Counted from the stretch's first letter, positions 1 to 8,960 are shown. The stretch is DNA of 64,000 nt from Rhizobiaceae bacterium (GCA_017644005.1 JAEPMJ010000001.1:124001-188000); one strand, 5' to 3'. The notes: generated by a model from the sequence alone, not told the origin. Program-made: numbers and translations.

Positions 1-648
1 CACGACCCAAACCAGCCCAATACAGACGAAACCAACTAGGACTGCCGCGATGACAATTTTGGTTTGAGCGTAAAAAAGCACTGCTACGGCAAAGCCTGCA
101 CTCGATAGGAAAAATATCGACAATCTCGCGCTCTCGAGTGCGCGCGAGACGACAAAAAGGAGCCATATAGCGAGTACGCAACCGTACGAAAGAGCGTCCA
201 TATCCAGTCCGCCCGGTCGATAGGATTGTATCGTAAGTGCGATTCCCACTGAAATGGCCGCTCCCGCAATCAATGTTATGCAGATGAGACCGTCGAGAAT
301 CGGTGGCCCGAGTTCCAATTTCCGAAGTGAATACGCATAGAGAGCAAGTGCGGGCAACGGAAGATAGTTGAATGCAGTCGAACCGATTTCACCAATTGAA
401 CCACCGTTCAGGACTTCGACTAACACGACGAGGAGATAGAGCGAGAAAAACAGCCTATGCACATATTTCAAATCACTTGGAAAATCGCGATCGCGCATCA
501 GCGTCCCCAGCCCAAAGAGCGACACTGCCGCAAGTGAGACCGTCGCTCCCGCCGACAATAGCGAAGCAGGGAATCCCGCCATTGCGACTATACGTGCAGC
601 GTTCCAATACACCGAGTTTTTACTTTTAGCGATTGAGGCAGGGCCCAC
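1..648 (-). CDS. Polytopic membrane protein, O-antigen ligase/polymerase-like (3' end outside window)
   Basis: An open frame of 216 codons without a stop runs from about 648 to the left edge, so the C-terminus is missing. It is strongly hydrophobic, with apparent membrane segments near residues 17-50, 63-80, 92-107, 117-140, 152-170, 176-194 and 197-216. This layout and the late basic/hydrophobic segment resemble Wzy polymerases and WaaL-type ligases, which move a glycan from a lipid carrier. No family motif is decisive. GTG at 648 is the first plausible start in frame. An ATG overlapping the stop of the upstream GT4 gene (662-660) lies in another frame and stops after about 24 codons. GC in a hand-counted part (61-240) is about 52%, lower than the neighbours. 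Last gene of the glycolipid operon as far as seen. Confidence 0.6.
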   Translation of the reverse strand, partial: MGPASIAKSKNSVYWNAARIVAMAGFPASLLSAGATVSLAAVSLFGLGTLMRDRDFPSDLKYVHRLFFSLYLLVVLVEVLNGGSIGEIGSTAFNYLPLPALALYAYSLRKLELGPPILDGLICITLIAGAAISVGIALTIQSYRPGGLDMDALSYGCVLAIWLLFVVSRALESARLSIFFLSSAGFAVAVLFYAQTKIVIAAVLVGFVCIGLVWVV

Positions 649-658
649 TTTGTTTCTG

Positions 659-1834
659 TCATCCGACAGGTTGGTCAAGAGTGCCCCCATTCTTGGATAA
701 CTCAAGGTAAATACTACGCATGCTTTGCTGAAAGCGATCGGGCCCAAATCTGTCCTTATGACGCATTTGACCAGCTTTACCCATGGAGCGTCGCTGCTTT
801 GCATCTTTCGCTAGTCTAGCAATCCTGTCCGCTAGCAGTGCAACATTGTCCGGAGGAACCAAGTATCCCGTCTCACCGTCTACCACCTGCTCCGGAAGTC
901 CTCCCACTTTGCTGGCGATGACGGGCAACCCTGCTGCCATCGCCTCATTTACTCCCAGTCCGAACGCTTCCGATCTGGAGGGTTGGACATAGATGTCCAA
1001 ACACGAAAGAAAGTCGCCTGGCTCGCTTACATAGCCAGGGAGAGCAACTTCATTGCCGCAATCCAGCATATCAATAAGATGCCTGAGACGGCTCTCCTGC
1101 CCGCCCGATCCTGCAACAACCAATCGGATCTCCGGAAATCGACCTTTGAGCTCGGCAACCGCCCTGATCAGGGTGTCTATGCCTTTTTCCGTTTCCAAGC
1201 GCGAAAGTGATCCAATGACTGTATGACCGGCGCGATCTAGCCCCAGTCGAGCGGCAAGCCTCGATGATCCATGCAGTGACTTTTCGGAGGGCGGCGCGCC
1301 ACTACTGATCAACCTAAGTTTTTCGGAACGACACCCAGCTTCGAGGAAGCGGTGCATGTCATGCTCCGACACGACACATACCAAATCGGCCCAGCGGTTA
1401 ACCGCGCGTGTGGTGAGCCAATATTTGAGCGCCGCACCACTACCCACTATGCCGTGTGCCGTGAAAACGCGCGGCACTCCAGGAAGGACCTTTTTCGCGA
1501 ACCACAACAGGCCCGATTCTATGTGTACGTGGACAATATCGATAGGAGCTAGGGCAGCTTCTTCTGCAAGTGCCCTACGAACCGAGGAAAATCCGGTTTG
1601 GGCATCTAGTTCCAGCCGACGAAATGGCCGTCGTGGGACCCCTTCGCGGTCAAACAGAACAGATCCTGGTCCATCCGGGGCAACGAGCGAAAACTGATCG
1701 GGTGGAGACATTGCCCTGATAAGCCGCAAAACGTGCTGCTCTGCACCACCTAGATACAGGCAGGGAAGGAGGTGGATTATTCGCAGAGGACGATCGCGCT
1801 TGTCAGAATGCGCCCCTGTGCTGTCCCGAGTCAC
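659..1834 (-). CDS. Glycosyltransferase family 4 (GT-B fold)
   Basis: 391 residues. It should transfer a sugar from a nucleotide donor to a lipid or glycan acceptor at the cytoplasmic face. The N-terminal Rossmann half has the GGAEQHVLR stretch (residues 29-37) common in GT4 enzymes. The C-terminal half has SRLETEKGID (about 211-220) and the EX7E-type segment EAFGLGVNE (289-297), which contacts the donor. The GTG start at 1834 overlaps the stop of the ABC exporter gene (GTGA), so translational coupling is likely. Linkage and donor cannot be read from sequence. It sits with two LpxB-like transferases and an MsbA-like exporter, suggesting a late sugar addition in the same glycolipid pathway. 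Confidence 0.9.
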   Translation of the reverse strand: MTRDSTGAHSDKRDRPLRIIHLLPCLYLGGAEQHVLRLIRAMSPPDQFSLVAPDGPGSVLFDREGVPRRPFRRLELDAQTGFSSVRRALAEEAALAPIDIVHVHIESGLLWFAKKVLPGVPRVFTAHGIVGSGAALKYWLTTRAVNRWADLVCVVSEHDMHRFLEAGCRSEKLRLISSGAPPSEKSLHGSSRLAARLGLDRAGHTVIGSLSRLETEKGIDTLIRAVAELKGRFPEIRLVVAGSGGQESRLRHLIDMLDCGNEVALPGYVSEPGDFLSCLDIYVQPSRSEAFGLGVNEAMAAGLPVIASKVGGLPEQVVDGETGYLVPPDNVALLADRIARLAKDAKQRRSMGKAGQMRHKDRFGPDRFQQSMRSIYLELSKNGGTLDQPVG

Positions 1835-3573
1835 ACCTCTATCTCCTGTCCGAAAAACTGCTGTTCGCTGAGTTTTCTGTAGAGCCCGCCCTGCTTGGAG
1901 AGTTCGTCGTGAGTGCCGTCTTCGACGATCTCGCCGTCACGAACCACCACGATGCGGTGCGCGGATTGCACAGTGGCAAAGCGGTGCGCGACAATGAGCG
2001 TGGTGCGGCCTTCCGAGGCGCGGTCGAGTGCGTCGTGAACCAGCCGCTCCGATTCCGCATCGAGCGCTGACGTCGGCTCGTCCAGAAGCAGGATCGGCGG
2101 GTTCTTGAGGAACACCCGCGCGATGGCAATGCGCTGGCGCTGCCCCACGGAGAGGTTCGAGCCGTGCGCCTGCACCCGCGCCTCATACTGGCCGGGCATA
2201 CGCATCGCGAATTCGTCGACGTGAGCCGCACGTGCCGCCGCCTTTACTTCGTCGAGCGTCGCTTCCGGCGCGCCGAAACGCAAATTCTCAAGCAATGTCC
2301 CTTCAAAGAGCACCGGTTGCTGGAAGACTATGCCGATCGCCTTGCGCAGATCGTTGAGGCGGTAGGACGCCATGTCCGCGCCATCGATCATCACCGTACC
2401 GCTGTCAGGCGTCAGAAAGCGGGGAACAAGGTCGAGAATCGTCGATTTGCCGCCGCCGCTCGGGCCCACCAGTGCGATGCGCTGACCGGCCGGAATGTCG
2501 AGACTGAAATCCTTGAGCTGGAAGCCGTCCGACCGATAAGAAAAGCCCACCTTGTCGAAACGCAGCGCGCCGCTCACGCCATCGGTCGCAAGAGCTTTCT
2601 CGCCACCGGTTTCGAGCGGCAATGCCAGCAGGCGCTCGAAACGGTCCATCAGGGCGGCGAACTGTATGAGCCGTCCGACAGAATGTGCCGCTTCCTGCAG
2701 CGGCGAATATGCGAGGCCGACACAGACCAGAAACGCCGTCAGCGTTTCGATCGAAATGAAACCGCGCTCCAGAAGTACGGCGCTCAGGAGGATCATTGCG
2801 GCGATGCCTGCGGCGGCGACCAGCGCAACGGCAAAGGGATGAAAAGAGTCGATGCGTTCGCGCCGCAGTTGGGCCTCCAGCGTCTGCCGGTTCAGCCCGT
2901 CGAACATCTCCAGGACATGTTCTTCGCGCCCGAAGGACTTGATCTCCTTGGTGCCGTCGAGCATCTCCTCGAAGCGGCCGACAAGCCCTGCAAGCTGCTC
3001 CTGCGTGCTGTGGGACGCGCCATGCAGGCGCTGACCGAAATAGGATGTAACGAAAACCAGCGGGCTGATCAGCACGATGACACAGATGAACAGTACCCAG
3101 CTGTACCAGGCCATCGCCGCGCCGAATACGAGGACCAGAATAACGGAGGGCGCAAAAACGGCGACAACGCGCGTCAGCGCTTCCTGAAAAGTCTGCAGGT
3201 CATTGGAGAAACTAGACACCAGCTCGCCGCCGCTCATGCGCGCAAGGCTGCGGGGTGAAGCGCGCATGATGTGGTGGAAGAGTTTCTTGCGCATCTGCAT
3301 GGTGATGAGGTGCGCAAGCCTCGTCATCAGGTAAATGCGGCCGAAGGTCAGCAGCGAGCCGGCCATGAAGATGATGAGGCCGAGTGCGAGATAAAGACCC
3401 AGACGTGCAGCGTCGGAGCTTGGGAAAACCTCGCCCACAAGCCGCTGCGCCCACATAGGCATGAGCACGAACGCGCCAGCGGAAGCGCCGGTACAAAACA
3501 ACGCCGCGCCGAAAAGCCCCCTGCGCGACCACAGCTCGCGCCAGAGCCAGCTAATGTGCCGGCGCGATTTCAT
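1831..3573 (-). CDS. MsbA-type ABC lipid exporter (fused TMD-NBD)
   Basis: 580 residues, the usual length of homodimeric type-IV ABC half-exporters. Residues 20-310 form the transmembrane domain with about six hydrophobic helices. The nucleotide-binding domain follows, with Walker A GPSGGGKST (370-378), signature LSVGQ (about 474-478) and Walker B ILLLDEP (about 494-500) followed by the D-loop SALD. MsbA-family proteins flip lipid A core or other glycolipids across the inner membrane using ATP. The gene overlaps the preceding LpxB-like gene by 23 bp and the next GT4 by 4 bp. An exporter co-translated with glycolipid-type transferases argues that its cargo is their product. It may also be a paralogue beside a housekeeping msbA elsewhere. 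Confidence 0.92.
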   Translation of the reverse strand: MKSRRHISWLWRELWSRRGLFGAALFCTGASAGAFVLMPMWAQRLVGEVFPSSDAARLGLYLALGLIIFMAGSLLTFGRIYLMTRLAHLITMQMRKKLFHHIMRASPRSLARMSGGELVSSFSNDLQTFQEALTRVVAVFAPSVILVLVFGAAMAWYSWVLFICVIVLISPLVFVTSYFGQRLHGASHSTQEQLAGLVGRFEEMLDGTKEIKSFGREEHVLEMFDGLNRQTLEAQLRRERIDSFHPFAVALVAAAGIAAMILLSAVLLERGFISIETLTAFLVCVGLAYSPLQEAAHSVGRLIQFAALMDRFERLLALPLETGGEKALATDGVSGALRFDKVGFSYRSDGFQLKDFSLDIPAGQRIALVGPSGGGKSTILDLVPRFLTPDSGTVMIDGADMASYRLNDLRKAIGIVFQQPVLFEGTLLENLRFGAPEATLDEVKAAARAAHVDEFAMRMPGQYEARVQAHGSNLSVGQRQRIAIARVFLKNPPILLLDEPTSALDAESERLVHDALDRASEGRTTLIVAHRFATVQSAHRIVVVRDGEIVEDGTHDELSKQGGLYRKLSEQQFFGQEIEV

Positions 3574-4807
3574 GTTGCCGGCCCTTTTCCGCGAGAAAAT
3601 CTTCGAGTTCCGATGCCAGTTTGGAGGTGGCGCCTGGCGGCCCCATGATCGCCTTCAGTTCTTCCTGTAGCGCGCTCGTGTCGCTCTTCAGAACGCTCTC
3701 AATCGCATCGGCGAGATCCTGCGCGTCCAGTTCGCCGATCAACTCGGGGATGACCATTCTCTCGGCGCGGCGATTTGGATGGCTGAGAAATTTCATACGC
3801 TTCAGCACCTGCTTGGCGAGGAAGCGCTTCATGCGCCAGCCGATTACCGGCAGACGACCGAGATGACCGGCGATCCCCGGCAGCGGGGCGATTTCATGTT
3901 TGTAGGTCGGCAATGTCAGGATCATAGGCACCCCGAGCGTTGCAAGCTCGGCCGTGTTCGACCCCGGCACCGTCAATGCCAGATTGACGCGCGGCGCGAC
4001 CTGCGCGGGCGAAAGCACTTCCATGGTCAATCCGCCGGGCGTCACCATGTATTCGCGGTCGCCTTCGCGTTTCCACTCAAGATTGACGCCCTCCAGCGGG
4101 CGGCCATCGTCCACATCGGGCAAGTTGCGAAGGAAGTCGCGGTCGACGAAGTCGGACTTGGAAATCACCCAGTCGACGTCGGGCATCACTTTGGCGACCT
4201 TTTCCGCCGCCGCCGCATAATAAGGAAGCACGTATTTCGTGAGGTACATGCGACTGCTTGGGTAAAGCCCGACCAGAGGCCGCCCTTTGTCAGCCGCACT
4301 ACGGTCCGGGCACCGCAGGTGCGCTGCGTCCACCATCATTTCACCGACGACCTTGTGGCGTTCGTCTTCCTTGAGGCCTTTGATCTTCTCGAAGCCGGAA
4401 TAGAACACCCGATCAAAGAGAAACTGGAAGGCCAGCGGCCGCTCGACATATGCGAGCGCCGGAACACCAAGCCGCTTCGCCAGCATGATTGTGAACACGC
4501 TGTCGCCGCCCAGGTGCAGCATGAATCCCGGACCCTTCTTTCGAAAGCCATTCGGCAGCTTGTTCCATTTGATGAACTTCATCGTCTCGTCGATCGTGCA
4601 ATAGGCATCGACGTAGGAAAGTGTCTTCAGAACGTCGGCCTCGGCGCCTGACGAAAACACGCAGGGCACCACGGCGACGCAGATGCGCACACCGGGAATG
4701 CGCCGCTTCAACTCATGCGCCAACGGATAGAGCCAGCACGCGACCTCGCCCGGCCCGTTCACCGTCACCACGACCTGGATTTCGTCGCGTGTGTTTCTAT
4801 CGTCCAA
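3551..4807 (-). CDS. LpxB-like glycosyltransferase B (lipid-A-disaccharide synthase-related)
   Basis: About 418 residues with the GT-B layout of the LpxB (GT19) superfamily. LpxB proper joins UDP-diacylglucosamine to lipid X. Here the N-terminal LpxB motif GExSGD is replaced by GPGEVACW, and the C-terminal half keeps an LpxB-like TVPGSNTAELATLGVPMI stretch in the donor-binding region. It is therefore probably not the housekeeping LpxB but acts on another lipid or sugar acceptor. I chose TTG at 4807 because GGAG sits seven bases upstream; an in-frame TTG at 4855 would add 16 residues but lacks a clear ribosome site. The 3' end overlaps the exporter gene by 23 bp. A second LpxB-like gene lies in the same operon (6646-7869). 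Confidence 0.75.
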   Translation of the reverse strand: MDDRNTRDEIQVVVTVNGPGEVACWLYPLAHELKRRIPGVRICVAVVPCVFSSGAEADVLKTLSYVDAYCTIDETMKFIKWNKLPNGFRKKGPGFMLHLGGDSVFTIMLAKRLGVPALAYVERPLAFQFLFDRVFYSGFEKIKGLKEDERHKVVGEMMVDAAHLRCPDRSAADKGRPLVGLYPSSRMYLTKYVLPYYAAAAEKVAKVMPDVDWVISKSDFVDRDFLRNLPDVDDGRPLEGVNLEWKREGDREYMVTPGGLTMEVLSPAQVAPRVNLALTVPGSNTAELATLGVPMILTLPTYKHEIAPLPGIAGHLGRLPVIGWRMKRFLAKQVLKRMKFLSHPNRRAERMVIPELIGELDAQDLADAIESVLKSDTSALQEELKAIMGPPGATSKLASELEDFLAEKGRQHEIAPAH

Positions 4808-4893
4808 AACCCGTCTCCAATCGATTCCGCAACGCCTTGCATGGCGAGTGTTCAACCGGCGCGCGGCGTGCAGTTCCTACCGCGCGCTACGTC

Positions 4894-5670
4894 TCACAAC
4901 CGGTAAGTCTCACCTGTCCAAGTCATCCACTGGCGGAAATCATCGACTTTGGCACCCCATGCCCGATTGACCATCGGTTTGTCCACCCCGAGCACATATT
5001 GCTGAAAGGTCGACGGCTTCTCGGCAAAGAGCTCCAGCTCGTCGTGACGGCCGCTGAAATCGAGGAAACCCTGAACCATGTTGCGCCACGGGCCGCCTTC
5101 GGCGAATTCTTCGATCTGGCCGTGAAGTCCGCTTACGCCCTCGCGATCAAGCTGGTCGGCAAAACGCAACGCCAGCCTGGAATAATAGCGTTTGCGAAAG
5201 CCCTTGCGCAGTATGTTGCAATGATAGTGTGCGGGAAACCGCTCCAGCGGAATTTCCGGAACTTCGCGCCAGCCACGTGTCACCAGCCAGTAGAGCATGC
5301 GGCGGGTCGATGCCATGCGGTACTGAAACGTCCCCAGCCGCCAGAACGCGCGCGCCAGCGCCGGCGGTACAATTCTGCGCGACATCACCTTCACGAAGCG
5401 GCGTGTATCCTTGCAGCCGAGGAGGTAGCCGACAACCTCGCCATCCTGCTCCACGATGAGACACGATTCAGGCTCGTAGTCGGTGTAGTAACGCGTCCAG
5501 TAGTCGGCAAAAACCTCGCCGTCCTCGAACACGGCGTCCGATCCGCGATTGCGATACGCCGTCGCTCGGCAAATACGGCGAACCGCTTCGCGGTCTTCCG
5601 CCCGGTAGGGTCTGATCAGGCCGTCGGAGCCGTGTTCGCGCTGTTTGGACTTTCTGGTGTCAGCGGGCAT
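4894..5670 (-). CDS. GNAT-family N-acyltransferase
   Basis: 258 residues. The N-terminal part (about 20-110) has a GNAT pattern: IRPYRAEDREAV, then SCLIVEQDGEVVGYLLG, which matches strands beta-1 and beta-4 of acetyl-CoA-dependent transferases. The C-terminal half ends with repeated Phe/Trp-rich turns and a substrate region I do not recognise. GNAT enzymes acylate amines, so a plausible job is acylation of an amino sugar released by the operon's deacetylase; this is inference. The ATG at 5670 lies inside the end of the GT2 gene (10-bp overlap) after a GGGGTGG sequence. GTG at 5682 would add four residues. It is co-transcribed with the LpxB-like and GT2 genes. Confidence 0.75.
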   Translation of the reverse strand: MPADTRKSKQREHGSDGLIRPYRAEDREAVRRICRATAYRNRGSDAVFEDGEVFADYWTRYYTDYEPESCLIVEQDGEVVGYLLGCKDTRRFVKVMSRRIVPPALARAFWRLGTFQYRMASTRRMLYWLVTRGWREVPEIPLERFPAHYHCNILRKGFRKRYYSRLALRFADQLDREGVSGLHGQIEEFAEGGPWRNMVQGFLDFSGRHDELELFAEKPSTFQQYVLGVDKPMVNRAWGAKVDDFRQWMTWTGETYRL

Positions 5671-6649
5671 ATTTGCGGCCACCCCATTCGATCTCGGCGT
5701 TTCGCATCAGGCGCCACATCACCGCAACGCCAATCGCAATTGCCAGCGGTTCATATAGAGGCGCGAGCGGCAAAAGTCCCGGCTTGCGGACGCGGATCAA
5801 GGCCCAACCGACGAAAAACGCACCCAGCCCGTATCGCACCCAGAACAGCCAGGCGAACACGCCGCCAAAGACCAGCGCGCAAGCCGCCAAAACCACGAGC
5901 AGCGCCATACGGATGCCGAGCCAAACGGCGAGCGCCGACGCGCCGCCGGCGCTTACCCGCTTCGCGCGCTCGACCAGGACCCGCCAGCTCTCGCATGCCG
6001 CAACCTCAACGGGACCGCCGGAAACATAGACAAGTTTCGCGCCCGCCGCCTGAAGCGCACGGCCGAAGGCCAGATCCTCCGTCAGGGTCATGCCGATCTT
6101 CTCGAATCCGCCGACCTTTTCGAACCAGCCGCGCCTGAACGCGAAATTGCCGAAAAGCACGCCGCCCTGGAAACCCAAAGCAACAAGCATCCGGTTGGTT
6201 GCCAGATAGTCCGAGACATCGACTGTCTGCCACGCACCGAGCATGCCGCGCCGGGCCTTGAACAACACGGGGCCGGCAGTGGCGTCGGCGCGTTCCGACA
6301 GGATGGGACCCGCCAGCACCCTCACCCAATCCTCGGCGACAACGCCATCTGCGTCGGTCGTCAGTACGATCTCGCCACGCGCGGCACTGAATCCAGCGGC
6401 AAGCGCATCTTGCCGCGTGGTCAAACCGCTCGCTGAAGCCTGGTCCATGCGGATCGTGCGCAGGTTGGGCACGCCGGCCGCACGTGCCGAATCCAAGGTT
6501 CCATCCGTGCTGCGATCGTCGACAAGCACGATCTCCAGTTCGCTGTCGGCAATTCCGGCCTGTTTGGCGACGGAGCCCAGCGTTGCGCCAATCGTGGCTG
6601 CAGCGTTGTGTGCGGTGATCACCACCGAGTAGGTCGGTGTGCCGGTCAT
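5660..6649 (-). CDS. Membrane-anchored glycosyltransferase family 2
   Basis: 329 residues. The GT-A domain begins SVVITAHNAA (about residue 8), continues with LVDDRSTDGT, the metal-binding DAD in TTDADG, and EDLAFGRALQ, which matches the ED acid motif of GT2 enzymes such as ceramide glucosyltransferase and HpnI. The C-terminus has two or three hydrophobic segments (about 240-310) that anchor it in the membrane. It probably adds a hexose or HexNAc to a lipid acceptor from the cytoplasmic side. Start ATG at 6649 overlaps the stop of the LpxB-like A gene (ATGA). HpnI acts with a deacetylase on hopanoids, and this operon also has a deacetylase, but of a different family, so a hopanoid role is only a possibility. 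Confidence 0.85.
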   Translation of the reverse strand: MTGTPTYSVVITAHNAAATIGATLGSVAKQAGIADSELEIVLVDDRSTDGTLDSARAAGVPNLRTIRMDQASASGLTTRQDALAAGFSAARGEIVLTTDADGVVAEDWVRVLAGPILSERADATAGPVLFKARRGMLGAWQTVDVSDYLATNRMLVALGFQGGVLFGNFAFRRGWFEKVGGFEKIGMTLTEDLAFGRALQAAGAKLVYVSGGPVEVAACESWRVLVERAKRVSAGGASALAVWLGIRMALLVVLAACALVFGGVFAWLFWVRYGLGAFFVGWALIRVRKPGLLPLAPLYEPLAIAIGVAVMWRLMRNAEIEWGGRKYAR

Positions 6650-7869
6650 TGCGCGACGGCTTTCGCCAACTCGCGGTCTATTCCCTCCAGCACGCTCCGC
6701 GCAATCGCGCGGCTGGCACCCGGCTCGCCCATGCGCTCGCGCCCGGCCGCGGCCATGCGGGCACACCGCTCGGGGTCGGCAAGCAGGCTGGCCGCCGCTG
6801 CCGCAATATCATCGGCTTCGCGCGGCAGGTTAAGCGCCGCTTCGCCAAAATAGACGCTCTTCATCTTCACGTAATTGTCGCCCTGCACACCCGCCGAGGG
6901 AACGGTTATCAGCGGAATACCAAGGCCAATGGCCTGCTCGTTCGCCGTACCGGCCATACCAATGACAAGTGAAGACGCGTGAAGAACGTCAGCAAATGCG
7001 CCCTTGGCGACGATCACCTCGACGCCGTGCGGATCACCAAGCCGCAACACGACGCCGGAGGCCTGTGCACCCGGAGTGACCGATATCACGCTCCAATTAC
7101 CGAAGCGGCTGGCGGCATTGACCTTCGCAGCGATTTCGGCCGCGTCCAGGCCCGTGCGCGCGGCGAATACAAAACGCACGCGCTCGGGATGATCGAAATG
7201 CGCGTGCGCGCGCCCCGCCGCCTCGATGAGATCAAGCATATTGCCATCCGCATCGGCGCGGGTGCCGGCAAGCATGCCGATTGCTACGTCATCGGCGCCA
7301 ATTCCGAGGTCGCAACCCGCCGGTTCCAGCCCGTCCATCATCGGATTGCCCAGATAAAGTGTCCTGATACCGCTCGCCTCCAGCTCCGCAACGGTCTTGC
7401 GGTCGCGCGGAAACGTAAGCGTGCAGTATTTGCGCAGTAAGTGTTTGTCGGCTGCAGCGTAGGCGCGGCCGGGATTGTAATAATAGGATTTTGCGCAGCC
7501 GATGAACATGAACGGTGCGCGGGCGGCGACCGCGGCAACGATCGGGATTATGTCACCGACGGCGAGCACCATCCGGTAGCGCCCGCGCAATGCGCGGGCG
7601 GCCTTGTATTGCCGCCAATGCGTCTGCACCCAGCCTGCCAGAATATCGTCCAACATCAGCTTCGGGCTGATCGTCGCGAAACCTGCGCTCGGCAGGAGGT
7701 TACGCGCACCCACCATCTTTTCGCCCCGCGCCTGATAGACGGTCCCCTCACCCACCATCGGCCAGACCTCCACGCTGAGCGAGGGGCGCTGCGCCCGCAG
7801 TTCGTCGAGCACTTTCAAGGCGATCGTGTCCTCGCCGTGCCCGTTGGAGAAAATACCCAGATCGATCAT
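6646..7869 (-). CDS. LpxB-like glycosyltransferase A (lipid-A-disaccharide synthase-related)
   Basis: 407 residues. The N-terminus has SNGHGEDTIAL (about 8-18), the variant of the LpxB GExSGD motif found in a separate LpxB-related family also known in cyanobacteria. The central part has GDIIPIVAA and MFIGCAKSYYY, and the C-terminal half has VIGMAGTANEQAIGLGIPLI (about 310-330), a donor-site segment like that of MurG/LpxB enzymes. The family's substrate is unproven. The ATG start overlaps the stop of the deacetylase gene and the stop overlaps the GT2 start, so the three are coupled. Clear difference in motif from the other LpxB-like protein of the operon suggests two distinct steps rather than a recent duplication. 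Confidence 0.78.
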   Translation of the reverse strand: MIDLGIFSNGHGEDTIALKVLDELRAQRPSLSVEVWPMVGEGTVYQARGEKMVGARNLLPSAGFATISPKLMLDDILAGWVQTHWRQYKAARALRGRYRMVLAVGDIIPIVAAVAARAPFMFIGCAKSYYYNPGRAYAAADKHLLRKYCTLTFPRDRKTVAELEASGIRTLYLGNPMMDGLEPAGCDLGIGADDVAIGMLAGTRADADGNMLDLIEAAGRAHAHFDHPERVRFVFAARTGLDAAEIAAKVNAASRFGNWSVISVTPGAQASGVVLRLGDPHGVEVIVAKGAFADVLHASSLVIGMAGTANEQAIGLGIPLITVPSAGVQGDNYVKMKSVYFGEAALNLPREADDIAAAAASLLADPERCARMAAAGRERMGEPGASRAIARSVLEGIDRELAKAVAQ

Positions 7870-8654
7870 TGCGCGGCGACCGATCGAGGCTGCCCAGCTA
7901 CATCCCCTTGGCTCAGCCGTGCCATCGCCTCGTCAAGACTGAGCGGCGTCCATCCCTCGTCGGTCAGGCGGCGCATCACCCGCTTCACCTGCCGCCAGGC
8001 GGGCGCATCCCTGACATCGCCTGGGTGAAGGGTGATCCTGAATGGCCGTCCTGTCCTGAACAGCCGGTCGATCGTGAATTCGCGCAGATGCCGCGCAATT
8101 GCCGAACGGATGCGGCGTTCGCCCTCATCGAAACAGAGCGCAGGCAGGCTGGCCGAAGCTCCGGAGAAGAGCCGCAGCGAATTGCGCAGCATATAGCCCT
8201 CGAACCCTGCCGCGCGCAGCGCCCCGGTTGCAGCCGAACTCTGATGCCAGCGCGGCGCACAGAACCAGCGCGGCCTGCTACCGAAATTGTCGGCAAACCC
8301 CTTCACACCCGCGGTAATACGCTCCATCGCCTCATCCGCAGTCAGCTTGCCGAATTCGGAGCGGTTGTCGTGACCGTATAGCAGCCAGTTCCAGAACTCG
8401 GGGCCCAGCGAATGGGTGTATCCGTGCAGCACCTTCTCGCCCGGTAGTGCTGCAACGCGGCTGACAAACTCAGGGGAGGTCTCAAGCGGGAACCGGTTTT
8501 GCCAATCAGGAACGACAAGCAGCGCCAGCTTGTCGCGCGCGGCCGCCGGCCAGACATCCAGCAAGGCCCCGAGCTCGCGCTCCATGCCCGGAAAAATGTC
8601 ATGCACCTCAGGTACATAGAAGCGCGTCGCGCTATCGTTACCGGCGTTTGCCAT
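7866..8654 (-). CDS. Polysaccharide deacetylase-like protein (DUF2334 type)
   Basis: 262 residues, first gene of the minus-strand operon. It resembles the DUF2334 branch of the NodB-like carbohydrate esterase fold: EVHDIFPG near residue 16 supplies the early His-Asp, LHGYTHSLGPE (about 94-104) gives the HxxxH-like metal motif, and FCAPRWHQS plus FRITLHPGD near the C-terminus match later motifs. Such enzymes remove N- or O-acetyl groups from sugars using a divalent metal. No signal peptide is evident, so it probably acts in the cytoplasm or at the inner leaflet on the growing glycolipid. Deacetylation followed by the operon's GNAT could swap one acyl group for another; that link is inference. 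Confidence 0.75.
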   Translation of the reverse strand: MANAGNDSATRFYVPEVHDIFPGMERELGALLDVWPAAARDKLALLVVPDWQNRFPLETSPEFVSRVAALPGEKVLHGYTHSLGPEFWNWLLYGHDNRSEFGKLTADEAMERITAGVKGFADNFGSRPRWFCAPRWHQSSAATGALRAAGFEGYMLRNSLRLFSGASASLPALCFDEGERRIRSAIARHLREFTIDRLFRTGRPFRITLHPGDVRDAPAWRQVKRVMRRLTDEGWTPLSLDEAMARLSQGDVAGQPRSVAAQ

Positions 8655-8960
8655 TCTGTCCTGGCTTTGTCATTTCCCGGCCGGAAGATGTGACTTCAAC
8701 GCTTCCGGTTCAACGGTCGCGGCTCGCGTCCGGCTTCGCCTGCGTTCTGTGTGATGGTGCCCGGTTTGTCAAACGTTGCGGCGCCCACCGGGTCATGCGA
8801 TGCAATGCGGCGACTGCGGATAAATCTCGTGGTAAGTATCGCCAATTCAAACTTGCGGGCCTAGATGTGCGACAGTGGCCGATGCTGGTCGCCGTTGCCA
8901 CCGCATATTGGCCACGATGCGATGGCGTAAGGAGTGCACGATTTCCGACCGGTCGAAACG
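8655..8960. other. Divergent intergenic region between deacetylase and LptC-like genes
   Basis: About 300 bases that must hold promoters for both the minus-strand glycolipid operon and the plus-strand LptC-like gene. I see no RNA gene, repeat or convincing sigma-70 box. A TAAGGAG sequence at 8928-8934 looks like a ribosome site but runs straight into a GTG at 8934, which is too close to serve that start and about 26 bases from ATG 8961, so the real LptC start is uncertain. Confidence 0.4.

Noticed and set aside
2164-3258. A 364-codon plus-strand frame
   Set aside because: Antisense to the ABC exporter gene, whose motifs are unambiguous.
4621-6138. A 505-codon plus-strand frame
   Set aside because: It covers three well-supported minus-strand genes, has Arg/Pro/Ser-rich composition and no family match by eye.
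3551-7869. Housekeeping lpxB for lipid A synthesis
   Set aside because: Both LpxB-related proteins lack GExSGD and there are no lpxD, fabZ or lpxA neighbours.
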